From Gammaproteobacteria bacterium (GTDB lineage: Bacteria > Pseudomonadota > Gammaproteobacteria > Thiohalomonadales > Thiohalomonadaceae): 39,685 bases of DNA. The DNA lies in contig JADGBN010000015.1 of NCBI GenBank assembly GCA_015231435.1, forward strand, positions 1 to 39,685. Reading direction: 5' to 3'. Shown here piece by piece: positions 27,212 through 35,328 of the stretch. The notes beneath the pieces were generated by a model, which ran no database searches, was not told the origin of the DNA, and was given only the letters and a program-made list of their open reading frames with translations. The position numbers and the translations under genes were made by a program. Position 1 is the stretch's first letter; the number at the start of each line of letters is the position of its first letter.

Positions 27212-27772
27212 TTATGAAGTGGCGTACAATAGCCCGTTGGCAACGCTGTCACGTCGCTCTTTACCAAACAGCAGGGTGATGAGCGTTAAGGCAAACTCCA
27301 TGGCAGTGGCGGGGCCGCGCGAGGTGACAATGTTACCATCACAGACAACGCTGTCGCTACGCAAAGTGGTTGCGGTATTTGCGTTCAGCGCCTCCAGTAC
27401 CCCGGGGTAGGCGGTCGCCTGGCGACCAGCGAGTAACCCCAGATGGTGTAGCACTTTGGGTGCTGCACAGATCGCCGCAATCAGTTTGCCCTGCTGCTGC
27501 TGGCGTTGCAGCAGGGTATGAATGCGTTGATCGCTGTTCAGGTTATCCGCGCCCGGTAGCCCGCCCGGCAGGACAATGAGGTCAAATGTTTGTTCCATGA
27601 CGGCATCAAGGGTCGTGGTCGGGAGAATGACGACGCCGCGTGATGCGGTCACTGGCCCAGGCTGTAATCCGGCACTGGTCACTTTTGCACCGGCGCGGGT
27701 GAGTAGATCAATAAGGGTTACTGCTTCAAGCTCTTCGAATCCTGTTGCAAGGGGGATAAGGACGCTTGCCAT
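27212..27772 (-). CDS. DJ-1/PfpI family protein, YajL-like
   Basis: A 186-residue DJ-1 superfamily protein: ATGFEELEAVTLIDLLTRAG with the conserved glutamate near residue 14-15, LIVLPGGLPGADNL, and the nucleophile-elbow cysteine C102 (LIAAICAAPKVLHHLGLL). TSRGPATAMEFALTLITLLFG is also typical. Members protect proteins against oxidative or carbonyl damage; YajL is the closest Escherichia coli homologue by wording. Its first 55 bases overlap the end of the yibQ-like gene, so the two are translationally linked. Confidence 0.92.
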   Translation of the reverse strand: MASVLIPLATGFEELEAVTLIDLLTRAGAKVTSAGLQPGPVTASRGVVILPTTTLDAVMEQTFDLIVLPGGLPGADNLNSDQRIHTLLQRQQQQGKLIAAICAAPKVLHHLGLLAGRQATAYPGVLEALNANTATTLRSDSVVCDGNIVTSRGPATAMEFALTLITLLFGKERRDSVANGLLYATS

Positions 27773-28575
27773 AGGGGGATCTCCTGATAGTAGGGAATTA
27801 GCGGTTCTGCTTCCTGTTTAATAAGGGTTGAGACGGGAACCACCTCAATGTGATGTTGTGCTAGCGTGGGCAGCAGTGCTTTTAGAACCGCAATGGTTTC
27901 GTGATAGGGGTGGCCAATGGCAATGGCGCTGCCGTATTGCCGCGCATGGTTAATTAGCAGCTGAAACTGCTGGCTAATTTCGCTGTTGCTAAGGTTGTTA
28001 TCAAGAAATATCTGGCGTTGCAGGGTGGCAATTCCGTATTGTCTGGCACTCTTGAGGGCGATACTGGCACCACTGGTGCGGCTGTCAATAAAGTAGTAGT
28101 CACCCTGAAGGCGTAGCACGCGCATTAGCCACCCCATCTTTTCACTATCTTGGGTGAGCAGACTCCCCATGTGATTATTAATGCCCATCGCATGGGGGAT
28201 TTGTGCGAGGTTTTGCCGCAGGGTCTGCTCCATCTCCAGCAGGCTCATATCGCGCATTAACATACCGCGATCTCTTTTCGCGCTATCGAGCGGCTGCATC
28301 GGCTGATGTAGCATCACCTCCTTACCACTCTGATAGGCGAGCTTCGCAAGATATTCATTGTGGGTGGTATAGGGGAGCACTGCAAAGGTGAGCGGTGCCG
28401 GAAGGGCAATCAGGCTCTTTGCGGCACTTATGTTTTCGCCAATATCATCAATAATGATCGCTACCCGAGGTGGTTTGGGGTAGCTGTCGTTAATTTCACG
28501 AACCCCCTCGGCAACCAGTGGCTCTGCTGCAACCAGAAGCAGCAGCAGAGCGATTAGGGGGGTGAGTGGCCGCAT
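27718..28575 (-). CDS. divergent polysaccharide deacetylase family protein (YibQ-like)
   Basis: A 285-residue exported protein. After a signal sequence (LIALLLLLVAAEPLVA) it has PRVAIIIDDIGEN, FAVLPYTTHNEYLAKLA, VMLHQPMQP, GINNHMGSLLTQD and FIDSRTSGAS, which are the hallmarks of the divergent deacetylase group represented by Escherichia coli YibQ. It is located as in Escherichia coli, downstream of gpmI and envC. The substrate is unknown, with peptidoglycan often suspected. Confidence 0.9.
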   Translation of the reverse strand: MRPLTPLIALLLLLVAAEPLVAEGVREINDSYPKPPRVAIIIDDIGENISAAKSLIALPAPLTFAVLPYTTHNEYLAKLAYQSGKEVMLHQPMQPLDSAKRDRGMLMRDMSLLEMEQTLRQNLAQIPHAMGINNHMGSLLTQDSEKMGWLMRVLRLQGDYYFIDSRTSGASIALKSARQYGIATLQRQIFLDNNLSNSEISQQFQLLINHARQYGSAIAIGHPYHETIAVLKALLPTLAQHHIEVVPVSTLIKQEAEPLIPYYQEIPLWQASLSPLQQDSKSLKQ

Positions 28576-28598
28576 CGAAGGTAGCCGACAGGGGGAGG

Positions 28599-30011
28599 TT
28601 AGTAGATCTCGCGTCCGGAGAGAATATTGAGTCCTTTAAGCAGCGTGAGTGCCTCATTTAGCACATAATCTTTCTCGGCAAGGGTCGGTTTTTTCTCTTT
28701 GCCATCTTCAGTAGCGGTGCCATCCGGCAGTTCATTTTCCAGCGGATCAGCCTCTTCATCTGCTTTTGGCGCGACTGTTGTGCCGTTGCCCTGCTCATCT
28801 TTTTGTTGGCGTTCACTCTCGCCCTGCAGATGGCCGGTGAGGTTTGCTTCAGTAATGCGCTGGAAACCACTCTGCTGTGAGAGCTTGAGCTTTAAGGGTT
28901 CAACGGCAATATCAGGAACAATTCCTTCAGCCTGAATCGAGCGCCCCGACGGGGTGTAGTAGCGCGCCGTGGTGAATTTTACTGCGGTGTTGCTGGACAT
29001 CGGGAAAATGGTCTGAACCGAACCTTTACCGAAGCTCTTGCTGCCCATGATTAATGCACGCTTCTGATCCTGCAGGGCGCCAGCGACAATCTCCGAGGCA
29101 GAGGCGGAGCCACCATTAATCAGTACCACCAGCGGCGCACCATCAAGAATATCATCAGGTTTGGCATTAAATTTTAGTTCGCTGTCCTCAGCACGCCCCT
29201 GAGTATAGACAATCAGGCCTTTGTTAATGAAGGCGTCAGAGACACCGACTGCTGCGCCGAGCACGCCACCCGGGTTATTACGCAGGTCGAGTACCATGCC
29301 CTTTAGCTTCTCATTGCCATGCTCCTCCTTCAGGGCGGCGACGGCTTCATAGACCTGCTCTTTGGTGCGGTTCTGGAAGCTGGTAATGCGTAAATAGGCA
29401 AAACCGGGTTCGAGCATCTCTTTTTTCACGCTTTTGGTTTTAATCACATCACGAACGACGGTAATCGTTAGGGGCAGTGATTCACCTTTGCGAATAATCG
29501 TGAGTTTAAGCGGTTCACCGACCTTGCCGCGCATAATGGCAACCGCAGCGGTGAGGGTCATCCCCTTAACGGGTGTCTCATCAAGGCGGATAATCAGGTC
29601 GCCGGCAACAACGCCTGCACGCATCGCGGGGGTGTCATCAATCGGGGAGACCACTTTAACAAAGCCATCCTCCATGGTGACCTCAATGCCAAGACCGCCA
29701 AATTCACCACTGGTGCCGACCTGAAGATCGGAGAACTCATCGACATTGAGATAGGCAGAGTGGGGGTCAAGACCCGAGAGCATGCCGCGAATCGCGTTTT
29801 CGAGAATGACTTTGTCATCGACAGGCTCGACATAATCTTCTTTAATTTTATTAAAAATTTCGCTAAAGGCGCGAAGATCTTCAAGGGGGAGTGGATGCGG
29901 GTCAAGCGGGGTGGCTGCTTTTTCAGCAAAGACGCTGCCGCCAACGCTAATGGCAACACCAACGGCGATGCCAAGAGTAAGAAGTGACAGATGTTGCAAT
30001 TTAAAACCCAT
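28599..30011 (-). CDS. ctpA: carboxy-terminal processing protease, S41 family
   Basis: An exported serine protease of 470 residues from ATG 30011, preceded by GGCGGAG nine bases upstream; an in-frame TTG at 30029 is less likely. A signal/anchor sequence (LSLLTLGIAVGVAISVGGSVF) is followed by a PDZ domain (FGGLGIEVTMEDGFVKVVSP), then the S41 core with GYAYLR-like LEPGFAYLRITSF, LDLRNNPGGVL and the serine/lysine pair in GGSASASEIVAGAL and GKGSVQTIFP. A charged C-terminal region (Glu/Asp/Lys-rich, about 400-450) follows. Ctp proteases trim periplasmic proteins and can regulate cell-wall hydrolases. It lies between envC and yibQ, consistent with envelope function. Confidence 0.94.
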   Translation of the reverse strand: MGFKLQHLSLLTLGIAVGVAISVGGSVFAEKAATPLDPHPLPLEDLRAFSEIFNKIKEDYVEPVDDKVILENAIRGMLSGLDPHSAYLNVDEFSDLQVGTSGEFGGLGIEVTMEDGFVKVVSPIDDTPAMRAGVVAGDLIIRLDETPVKGMTLTAAVAIMRGKVGEPLKLTIIRKGESLPLTITVVRDVIKTKSVKKEMLEPGFAYLRITSFQNRTKEQVYEAVAALKEEHGNEKLKGMVLDLRNNPGGVLGAAVGVSDAFINKGLIVYTQGRAEDSELKFNAKPDDILDGAPLVVLINGGSASASEIVAGALQDQKRALIMGSKSFGKGSVQTIFPMSSNTAVKFTTARYYTPSGRSIQAEGIVPDIAVEPLKLKLSQQSGFQRITEANLTGHLQGESERQQKDEQGNGTTVAPKADEEADPLENELPDGTATEDGKEKKPTLAEKDYVLNEALTLLKGLNILSGREIY

Positions 30012-30145
30012 GAAAACTAACTCCGCCAAGAGATGGAAAATGAATGGGGATAATCATACCCGATTTGTTGCTTCGCTTCAGCATCAATAGACAAAGAGTT
30101 AACCCTAATGTCAGCGATGGCCACTCATCTTGCAGCGCTGTTGGG

Positions 30146-31396
30146 TTACCTCTTTAACCACGGTAGCGGATTGGTGGGTTTGCCGTTGCGGCGAATTTCA
30201 AAATAGAGGGCATCGCGATCTTGTCCGCCACTGCGGCCAACAGCGGAGATGACATCCCCTTCACCCACGCGATCGCCGACCGTCTTGTAGATAAGGTGGT
30301 TATAACCATAAAGGCTCATATAGCCGCTGCCGTGGTCAATAATGACCAGCAGACCATAGCCGCGAAACCAGTCGGCATAAACAACCTCGCCGGCAGCGAC
30401 GGCTCGAACATTCTGACCACTGCGGGAATCGATCACGACGCCCTGCCAGCGCAGATCACCGACATCACGCTTGCTGTTGAACTTTGCCAGCAGTTTCCCG
30501 GTGACGGGCCAGTCAAGTTTGCCCCGTAGCTGCTTAAAGGCGACCCCCTTGCGGGGTGGCGGGGGTGTCGCTACGACAGTTGCCGCTGCAGGGGGCGTGT
30601 CAGGGGCGGCTTGAACCTCTGCGTCGCTGTCGGGGAGTTGCTGCTGTCGCTGTTGCGTCAGGCTATCAAGGCTCTTTACCAGCGCCTGTAGCGACTTTTC
30701 GTTCTCCTGATACTTTTGCAGTTTTGCACTTTTTGCCCGCATCTCTTTTTGCAGGGCGTTAAGTGCCTGCTTGCGGCGCTGATTACTTTGAGTCAGCGCC
30801 TCCTTGGCCTCCTGCTCCTGAGTTTGCAGTGCCTGCGTTAGCTTCTGTTCGTTAAGCAGGCTCTCTTCTAACTCATTAAGCCAGGTGATATTGGTCTGCA
30901 GGTCAGCTATTTCCTGATGTTGCGCCTGGTTAAAGTAGCGGTAGTAGGTGAGGGTACGGCCAACCGTGGCGGTACTCTCCATATTAAGCAGCAGTTGCAG
31001 ATAGGGTTGCTGCCCGTGGCTGTAGGAGGCGATATAGGCGCCACGCAGCTGTTTGGCGAGGGCTTTGCGTGTCTGTTCAAAGCGTTGCGCTTTCTCTTTT
31101 TGCGTCAGCTCCAGCTCTTTCAGGCGCTGGCTCTGTTCACTCAGTTGCTCTTTTATTTTGGCGAGGGTCACACTGATGTTGGCCATCTCCTCCTCACTCT
31201 GTGCGAGTAACTGCTCCTCTTGGCTATACTCCATGCGCTGCTGTTTTAACTGTTGGCGCAGCGAAGCAATATTATCCTGCAGCTGCTTTAGCCGACTCTC
31301 TGAGTCTGCGGCGAGGCAGTTGCCAGCGCCAAGGCCCGACAGCAGTAACAGCAGGGCGAATAGGGTGCAGCTGTTACGCTTGCGATGCGGCATCAT
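30146..31396 (-). CDS. envC: murein hydrolase activator EnvC
   Basis: EnvC activates amidases at the division site. The 416-residue protein has a signal sequence, long coiled coils (about 33-240), a proline-rich linker, and a C-terminal LytM/M23 domain ([40 protein letters not shown]). The LytM zinc ligands are degenerate: the usual HxH is replaced by LYFEIRRNG. That is as in EnvC, which binds amidases rather than cutting peptidoglycan. Its first 23 bases overlap the end of gpmI. Confidence 0.93.
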   Translation of the reverse strand: MMPHRKRNSCTLFALLLLLSGLGAGNCLAADSESRLKQLQDNIASLRQQLKQQRMEYSQEEQLLAQSEEEMANISVTLAKIKEQLSEQSQRLKELELTQKEKAQRFEQTRKALAKQLRGAYIASYSHGQQPYLQLLLNMESTATVGRTLTYYRYFNQAQHQEIADLQTNITWLNELEESLLNEQKLTQALQTQEQEAKEALTQSNQRRKQALNALQKEMRAKSAKLQKYQENEKSLQALVKSLDSLTQQRQQQLPDSDAEVQAAPDTPPAAATVVATPPPPRKGVAFKQLRGKLDWPVTGKLLAKFNSKRDVGDLRWQGVVIDSRSGQNVRAVAAGEVVYADWFRGYGLLVIIDHGSGYMSLYGYNHLIYKTVGDRVGEGDVISAVGRSGGQDRDALYFEIRRNGKPTNPLPWLKR

Positions 31397-32945
31397 GAGT
31401 CACCATGAGTGAGTGACCATTCATCTCCTGAGGTTGCTCCAGTCCCAATAGTTCAAGCAGGGTCGGAGCAATATCGGCAAGAATACCCCCCCCTTTCAGT
31501 TGTAGTGAGCGCGGACCAATGTAATAGAGGGGAACCGGATTGGAGGTGTGCGCGGTATGGGGTTGGCCACTGCTGTCATCGCGCATCTTTTCAGCATTGC
31601 CGTGATCTGCGGTGAGCAGGATCTCCCCGCCGACGGCAAAGGTCGCCTGCTGTACCCGTGCAAGGCAGCTGTCAATGGTCTCTATCGCACGAATTGCCGC
31701 AGCCATGTTGCCGGTATGGCCCACCATATCGGAGTTGGCATAGTTACAGATAATGACATCATATTTTTCACTGGCAATGGCCTCAACCAGACGGTCGGTC
31801 AGTTCAATGGCGCTCATTTGGGGTTGTAAATCGTAGGTGGCGACTTTGGGCGAGGGGATGAGTATCCGATCTTCCCACTCAAAGGGGGTTTCGCTTCCAC
31901 CATTAAAGAAGAAGGTCACGTGGGCATACTTTTCAGTTTCAGCAATGCGCAGCTGGCGATAACCGCGTTTTGAGAGGAGTTCGCCAAAACTGTGATTTAA
32001 CCGCACGGGGGGGTAGGCGACAGGCACATTAAACGCTTCGTGGTAACGCGTCAGGGTGATAAAACTGCCTAGTTGCGGCCAGCGTTGGCGGTTAAAGTCA
32101 TTAAATTCGGCTTCGATAAACGGGCGACTGATCTCCCGTGCCCGATCGGAACGAAAGTTCATAAAGATAATCACATCGCCATCGGCGACCACCACCGGTT
32201 TACCCGCTTCAGGAATCGCGGTGGGTTTGACAAACTCATCATCTTCCCCTCGGGCATAGGCCATGGCCAGCGCCGTATCACTATCTTTGGCCTGGTATTC
32301 AGCCGTGCCATCGACAATCAGATGGTAGGCGCGTTCGACCCGATCCCAGCGATTGTCACGATCCATTGCATAATAGCGACCGCAAATTGAGGCGATATGA
32401 CCTGCACCCAACCCGGCAAGCTGTGCGGCTGTCTTCTCCAGCGAGGCGGCAGCCGAGCGCGGTGGCGTGTCACGGCCATCAAGAAAAGCGTGCAGATAGA
32501 CCTTTTCGGCACCGCGTTTAACCGCAAGCTCAAGCATTGCGTGAATATGATCTTCGTGACTATGAACACCACCGGGGGAGAGCAGACCAAGAATATGTAC
32601 CGCTTTGTGTGTGGTGACGGCGGTGTCGATAGCGATGGTAAAGGTGGTGTTATTAAAAAAGGCACCGGTTTTAATGTGGCGACTGATTAGGGAGAGATCC
32701 TGATAGACCACCCGACCGGCGCCAAGGTTAAGGTGACCCACTTCAGAGTTACCCATCTGATCGGCGGGCAAGCCGACATCGGCACCCGAGGTGCGTACCA
32801 AGGTCGAGGGGCAAATTTGCCGAACTTGATCAATAAAAGGGGTCTGTGCGGCGGCAATGGCGTTATAACGCAGATCTTCACTGTGGCCCCAACCATCAAG
32901 AATGATTAACAGCAGCGGGCGGTAGGGTCTTGTTTGTTTTATCAT
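31374..32945 (-). CDS. gpmI: 2,3-bisphosphoglycerate-independent phosphoglycerate mutase
   Basis: GpmI interconverts 3- and 2-phosphoglycerate with manganese. The 523 residues have the alkaline-phosphatase-like core: metal aspartate D17 ([12 protein letters not shown]), phosphorylated serine S67 ([14 protein letters not shown]), [36 protein letters not shown] and LTADHGNAE. First gene of the long minus-strand series that reaches gmk. Overlap with envC suggests coupled translation, as in Escherichia coli. Confidence 0.97.
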   Translation of the reverse strand: MIKQTRPYRPLLLIILDGWGHSEDLRYNAIAAAQTPFIDQVRQICPSTLVRTSGADVGLPADQMGNSEVGHLNLGAGRVVYQDLSLISRHIKTGAFFNNTTFTIAIDTAVTTHKAVHILGLLSPGGVHSHEDHIHAMLELAVKRGAEKVYLHAFLDGRDTPPRSAAASLEKTAAQLAGLGAGHIASICGRYYAMDRDNRWDRVERAYHLIVDGTAEYQAKDSDTALAMAYARGEDDEFVKPTAIPEAGKPVVVADGDVIIFMNFRSDRAREISRPFIEAEFNDFNRQRWPQLGSFITLTRYHEAFNVPVAYPPVRLNHSFGELLSKRGYRQLRIAETEKYAHVTFFFNGGSETPFEWEDRILIPSPKVATYDLQPQMSAIELTDRLVEAIASEKYDVIICNYANSDMVGHTGNMAAAIRAIETIDSCLARVQQATFAVGGEILLTADHGNAEKMRDDSSGQPHTAHTSNPVPLYYIGPRSLQLKGGGILADIAPTLLELLGLEQPQEMNGHSLMVTHDAASQA

Positions 32946-33014
32946 CAGTGTCTATTCGGGTGATGGACACCCTCTTTTTTTCCAGCACCAGTTTTTTGCG
33001 GTGTATAACAGCTT

Positions 33015-33030
33015 ATTAATGTATTAGAAT
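33015..33030 (+). promoter_or_regulatory. candidate SqrR/BigR-type operator (ATTA-N8-GAAT) between gpmI and arsR
   Basis: ATTA (33015-33018), eight bases, GAAT (33027-33030). The reported SqrR motif is, as I recall it, ATTC-N8-GAAT, so this is one base off. Its last six bases, TAGAAT (33025-33030), could also be a -10 box for arsR. The 10-mer TATTAGAATA found here recurs in the sulfur-globule promoter at 38515. Confidence 0.4.
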
Positions 33031-33182
33031 AAAGCGCTTTACCAATGGCCGCGCGACAGATCGCATTGTAGATCGATTTGTTGCAGATGGGCAGTCTCTG
33101 TGATGACGAAATTTTGACGAGGAATGTGTCTCCGGAGTTATCCGGGGTGGTCTATAAGATTAACAATAAGGGTTTTTATTGA

Positions 33183-33500
33183 ATGAGTAGTTCTGATAGT
33201 GATGCAGTGGTGATGATTGATCATGATATCGAACGTGCCTCGCGTGCACTCAAGGCGATGTCACACCCGTTACGCTTAAAAATTCTCTGTACCCTTGGCG
33301 AATATGAGATTAGCGTTCAAGATATTGTTGAGCGCGTCGGAACCTCGCAAAGTAACATCTCTCAACATCTGGCTATTTTGCGTGACAAGGGTATTCTCTC
33401 CTCGCGTAAAGACGCCAATCGGGTCTATTACCGTATGGTTGATGCCCGTACACTGCAGTTAATCAGCATGATGCGGGCAGTCTTCTGCTCTGCGGAGTAG
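33183..33500 (+). CDS. ArsR family regulator, SqrR/BigR-like persulfide sensor candidate
   Basis: A 105-residue winged-helix repressor: ALKAMSHPLRLKILCTLGEYE, recognition region GTSQSNISQHLAILRDKGIL, wing RKDANRVYYRM. It lacks the CxC metal site of ArsR and the alpha-5 metal ligands of SmtB. It has exactly two cysteines, C36 and C102, 66 residues apart. In SqrR (C41/C107) and BigR (C42/C108) the pair is also 66 apart and forms a sulfur bridge when reactive sulfur species are present. The downstream rhodanese, glutaredoxin and thioredoxin fit that reading. The family assignment is seen; the sensing role is inferred. An AAGGG ribosome site precedes the ATG. Confidence 0.85.
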   Translation: MSSSDSDAVVMIDHDIERASRALKAMSHPLRLKILCTLGEYEISVQDIVERVGTSQSNISQHLAILRDKGILSSRKDANRVYYRMVDARTLQLISMMRAVFCSAE

Positions 33501-33588
33501 CTGTTGACGCTCACTTGTCAGCGAATCTGTGGCAACATAGGGATCGCCCTGTTGTCTTTAGCGTTCGCTTTTCCTGACCATAATTAGG

Positions 33589-33604
33589 TAGAATTCGCCC
33601 TATG
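33589..33604 (+). promoter_or_regulatory. -10 box immediately before the rhodanese gene, possible leaderless start
   Basis: TAGAAT (33589-33594) ends seven bases before the ATG at 33602, so transcription would begin at or next to the start codon. No Shine-Dalgarno is present upstream. The -35 region is poor, so this is tentative. Confidence 0.35.
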
Positions 33605-34066
33605 GAAAAACTGCCCGAGTTTCTTGTTAATCATTGGGATCTCACCATTGCTCTGGTGGTGATCTTGGCTATGATGTTTGGTGGCGGTCTGTTTCGCCGT
33701 TGGCGTGGCTATAAGGAGGCCGATACTGCCGATGCAGTTTTGATGATGAGTCATCAGGCGGCGACGGTTATTGATGTGCGTGAAGAGAGTGAACTAAAAG
33801 AGGGGACAATTCTCAATGCCATCCACATCCCGTTAGGGCAGCTCGGCGGGCGTCTTGATGAGTTTGCTGATCTGCACGACAAGCCGGTGTTGGTCGTCTG
33901 TCGTAGCGGTAACCGTTCGGGGAGTGCTTGTGCACGTTTGGCCAAGGCCGGTTTTACGGCGGTTTATAATATTAAAGGCGGTATGCTGGCATGGCAAAAT
34001 GCGGGCTTGCCGATTCACAAAAATGAGTCACGCAGCGAGAAGCGGCGTAAAAATCGTAAGCGTTAA
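33602..34066 (+). CDS. membrane-anchored rhodanese-like protein (YibN-like)
   Basis: A 154-residue protein with one N-terminal membrane segment (about 14-30, LTIALVVILAMMFGGGLF), a single rhodanese domain (about 43-137) with VIDVREESELKEGTILNAIHIPLG and the active-site loop CRSGNRS, nucleophile C100. A lysine/arginine-rich tail (SEKRRKNRKR) ends it. Rhodaneses carry sulfane sulfur as a cysteine persulfide. The yibN-grxC-secB-gpsA order is conserved in gammaproteobacteria. No ribosome site is seen; the start is fixed by the membrane anchor and by upstream stops. Confidence 0.93.
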   Translation: MEKLPEFLVNHWDLTIALVVILAMMFGGGLFRRWRGYKEADTADAVLMMSHQAATVIDVREESELKEGTILNAIHIPLGQLGGRLDEFADLHDKPVLVVCRSGNRSGSACARLAKAGFTAVYNIKGGMLAWQNAGLPIHKNESRSEKRRKNRKR

Positions 34067-34077
34067 GGAGCTATTAG

Positions 34078-34338
34078 GTGCCTGAAGTAACCCTCTATAT
34101 GACCAGTATCTGCCCCTACTGTGTGCGTGCCAAGGCACTCCTTGATCGTAAGGGGGTGACTTATCACGAGATTCATGTTGATCATGATTTTGTTAAACGC
34201 AAGGAGATGGAGCAGCGTAGTGGCAGAAGTTCCGTGCCGCAAATTTTTATTGATGATTTTCATGTCGGTGGTTATGACGATATGGCGGCACTCGATATGG
34301 ACGGGGGGCTTGATCCACGTCTGGGGCTTGGCGGTTAA
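34078..34338 (+). CDS. grxC: glutaredoxin 3
   Basis: An 86-residue glutaredoxin starting at GTG 34078 (MPEVTLYMTSICPYC). The redox site CPYC is at residues 12-15, followed by the glutathione-binding SVPQIFID (TVPQ in most) and GGYDDMAALD. Grx3 reduces disulfides and protein-glutathione adducts. Eleven bases separate it from the rhodanese gene and about 12 from trxC, so the three are one operon of thiol and sulfane-sulfur chemistry. Confidence 0.95.
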   Translation: MPEVTLYMTSICPYCVRAKALLDRKGVTYHEIHVDHDFVKRKEMEQRSGRSSVPQIFIDDFHVGGYDDMAALDMDGGLDPRLGLGG

Positions 34339-34350
34339 TGGAGCGCGGTG

Positions 34351-34785
34351 ATGAGTGAAGCGGTGCATATTACCTGTCCCCATTGTCATGCGATTAATCG
34401 GCTGCCGCATTCGCGTCTAACCGAGGGTGGACGTTGTGGTAGTTGTCACGAAACCCTCTTTCCGGGGCTGCCGATTGATCTGGGGATGGCGAACTTTAAT
34501 CGTCATATTGGGCGTAGCGAGTTGCCTCAGGTTGTCGATTTTTGGGCGCCCTGGTGTGGTCCCTGCAAGATGATGGCGCCAGTTTTTAAGCAGGCTGCCA
34601 AAGAGTTTGCCACCAAGGTCATCTTTCTTAAGGTCAATACCGAGGTAGAGCAGCAGCTGGCAGCGCGCTTTGCGATTCGCAGTATCCCCACCATTGCCCT
34701 GTTTAAGGGAGGTCAGGAGGTTGATCGTGTCGCCGGGGCGATGTCTATTGATCAGTTGCGTGCGTGGCTGAAACAGCACGGCTAG
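34351..34785 (+). CDS. trxC: thioredoxin 2 (TrxC) with N-terminal zinc ribbon
   Basis: A 144-residue thioredoxin from ATG 34351 (GGAG seven bases upstream; GTG 34348 is also in frame). The N-terminal zinc ribbon has cysteine pairs C9/C12 (CPHC) and C29/C32 (CGSC). The thioredoxin domain has WAPWCGPCK (active cysteines 69 and 72) and the cis-proline RSIPTIALF. TrxC is heat- and oxidant-tolerant in Escherichia coli and zinc-bound. Inserting trxC between grxC and secB is less usual than the plain rhodanese-grxC-secB order. Confidence 0.95.
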   Translation: MSEAVHITCPHCHAINRLPHSRLTEGGRCGSCHETLFPGLPIDLGMANFNRHIGRSELPQVVDFWAPWCGPCKMMAPVFKQAAKEFATKVIFLKVNTEVEQQLAARFAIRSIPTIALFKGGQEVDRVAGAMSIDQLRAWLKQHG

Positions 34786-34827
34786 TCTTGCAGTTAACCA
34801 TTTTAATCTAAGGAAAAGTATCAAGTT

Positions 34828-35328
34828 ATGAGTGAAAATGAGAATGTGGGCGCAGCCCATGCCGCACCACAGCAGCAGTTTGGCATTCAGCGGATTTATA
34901 CCAAGGATATCTCCTTCGAAACCCCCAACACCCCGACCATCTTTACCACCAAATGGGAACCGGAGATGAATGTGGAGATTAACTCCACCGCGACGCTTAT
35001 TCAGGAGGGGCTCTACGAAGTGGTGCTGCGTCTGACCATTACCGCCAAGGTGGCGGAGCAGACCGCCTATCTGGTGGAAGTCAAACAGGCTGGGATCTTT
35101 AATGTCAGTGGTTTTGACGAGAGCGGCCTAGGCCATATGTTACATAGCTTCTGTCCCAATATTCTCTTCCCCTACGGGCGTGAGGTGGTGAGTGACCTAG
35201 TGACCCGTGGCAGTTTCCCGCAAATGCTGTTGGCACCGGTTAATTTTGATGCGATCTATGCGCAACATCTGCAACAACGTGCCAAGCAGGCGGAAGCGGA
35301 GGCAGGGGCCGCACCATCGATTCACTAA
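34828..35328 (+). CDS. secB: protein-export chaperone SecB
   Basis: SecB keeps preproteins unfolded and hands them to SecA. The 166-residue product has FGIQRIYTKDISFETPNTP, WEPEMNVEINSTA, YLVEVKQAGIF and CPNILFPYGREVVSDLVTRGSFPQMLLAPVNFDAIYAQ, all family signatures. The C-terminal tail (KQAEAEAGAAPSIH) is the SecA-binding region but lacks a strong basic patch. The stop codon overlaps the presumed start region of gpsA. Confidence 0.96.
   Translation: MSENENVGAAHAAPQQQFGIQRIYTKDISFETPNTPTIFTTKWEPEMNVEINSTATLIQEGLYEVVLRLTITAKVAEQTAYLVEVKQAGIFNVSGFDESGLGHMLHSFCPNILFPYGREVVSDLVTRGSFPQMLLAPVNFDAIYAQHLQQRAKQAEAEAGAAPSIH

Noticed and set aside
30012-30029. TTG at 30029 as ctpA start
   Set aside because: The ATG at 30011 has a better spaced ribosome site, and the extra six residues are not part of the signal sequence.
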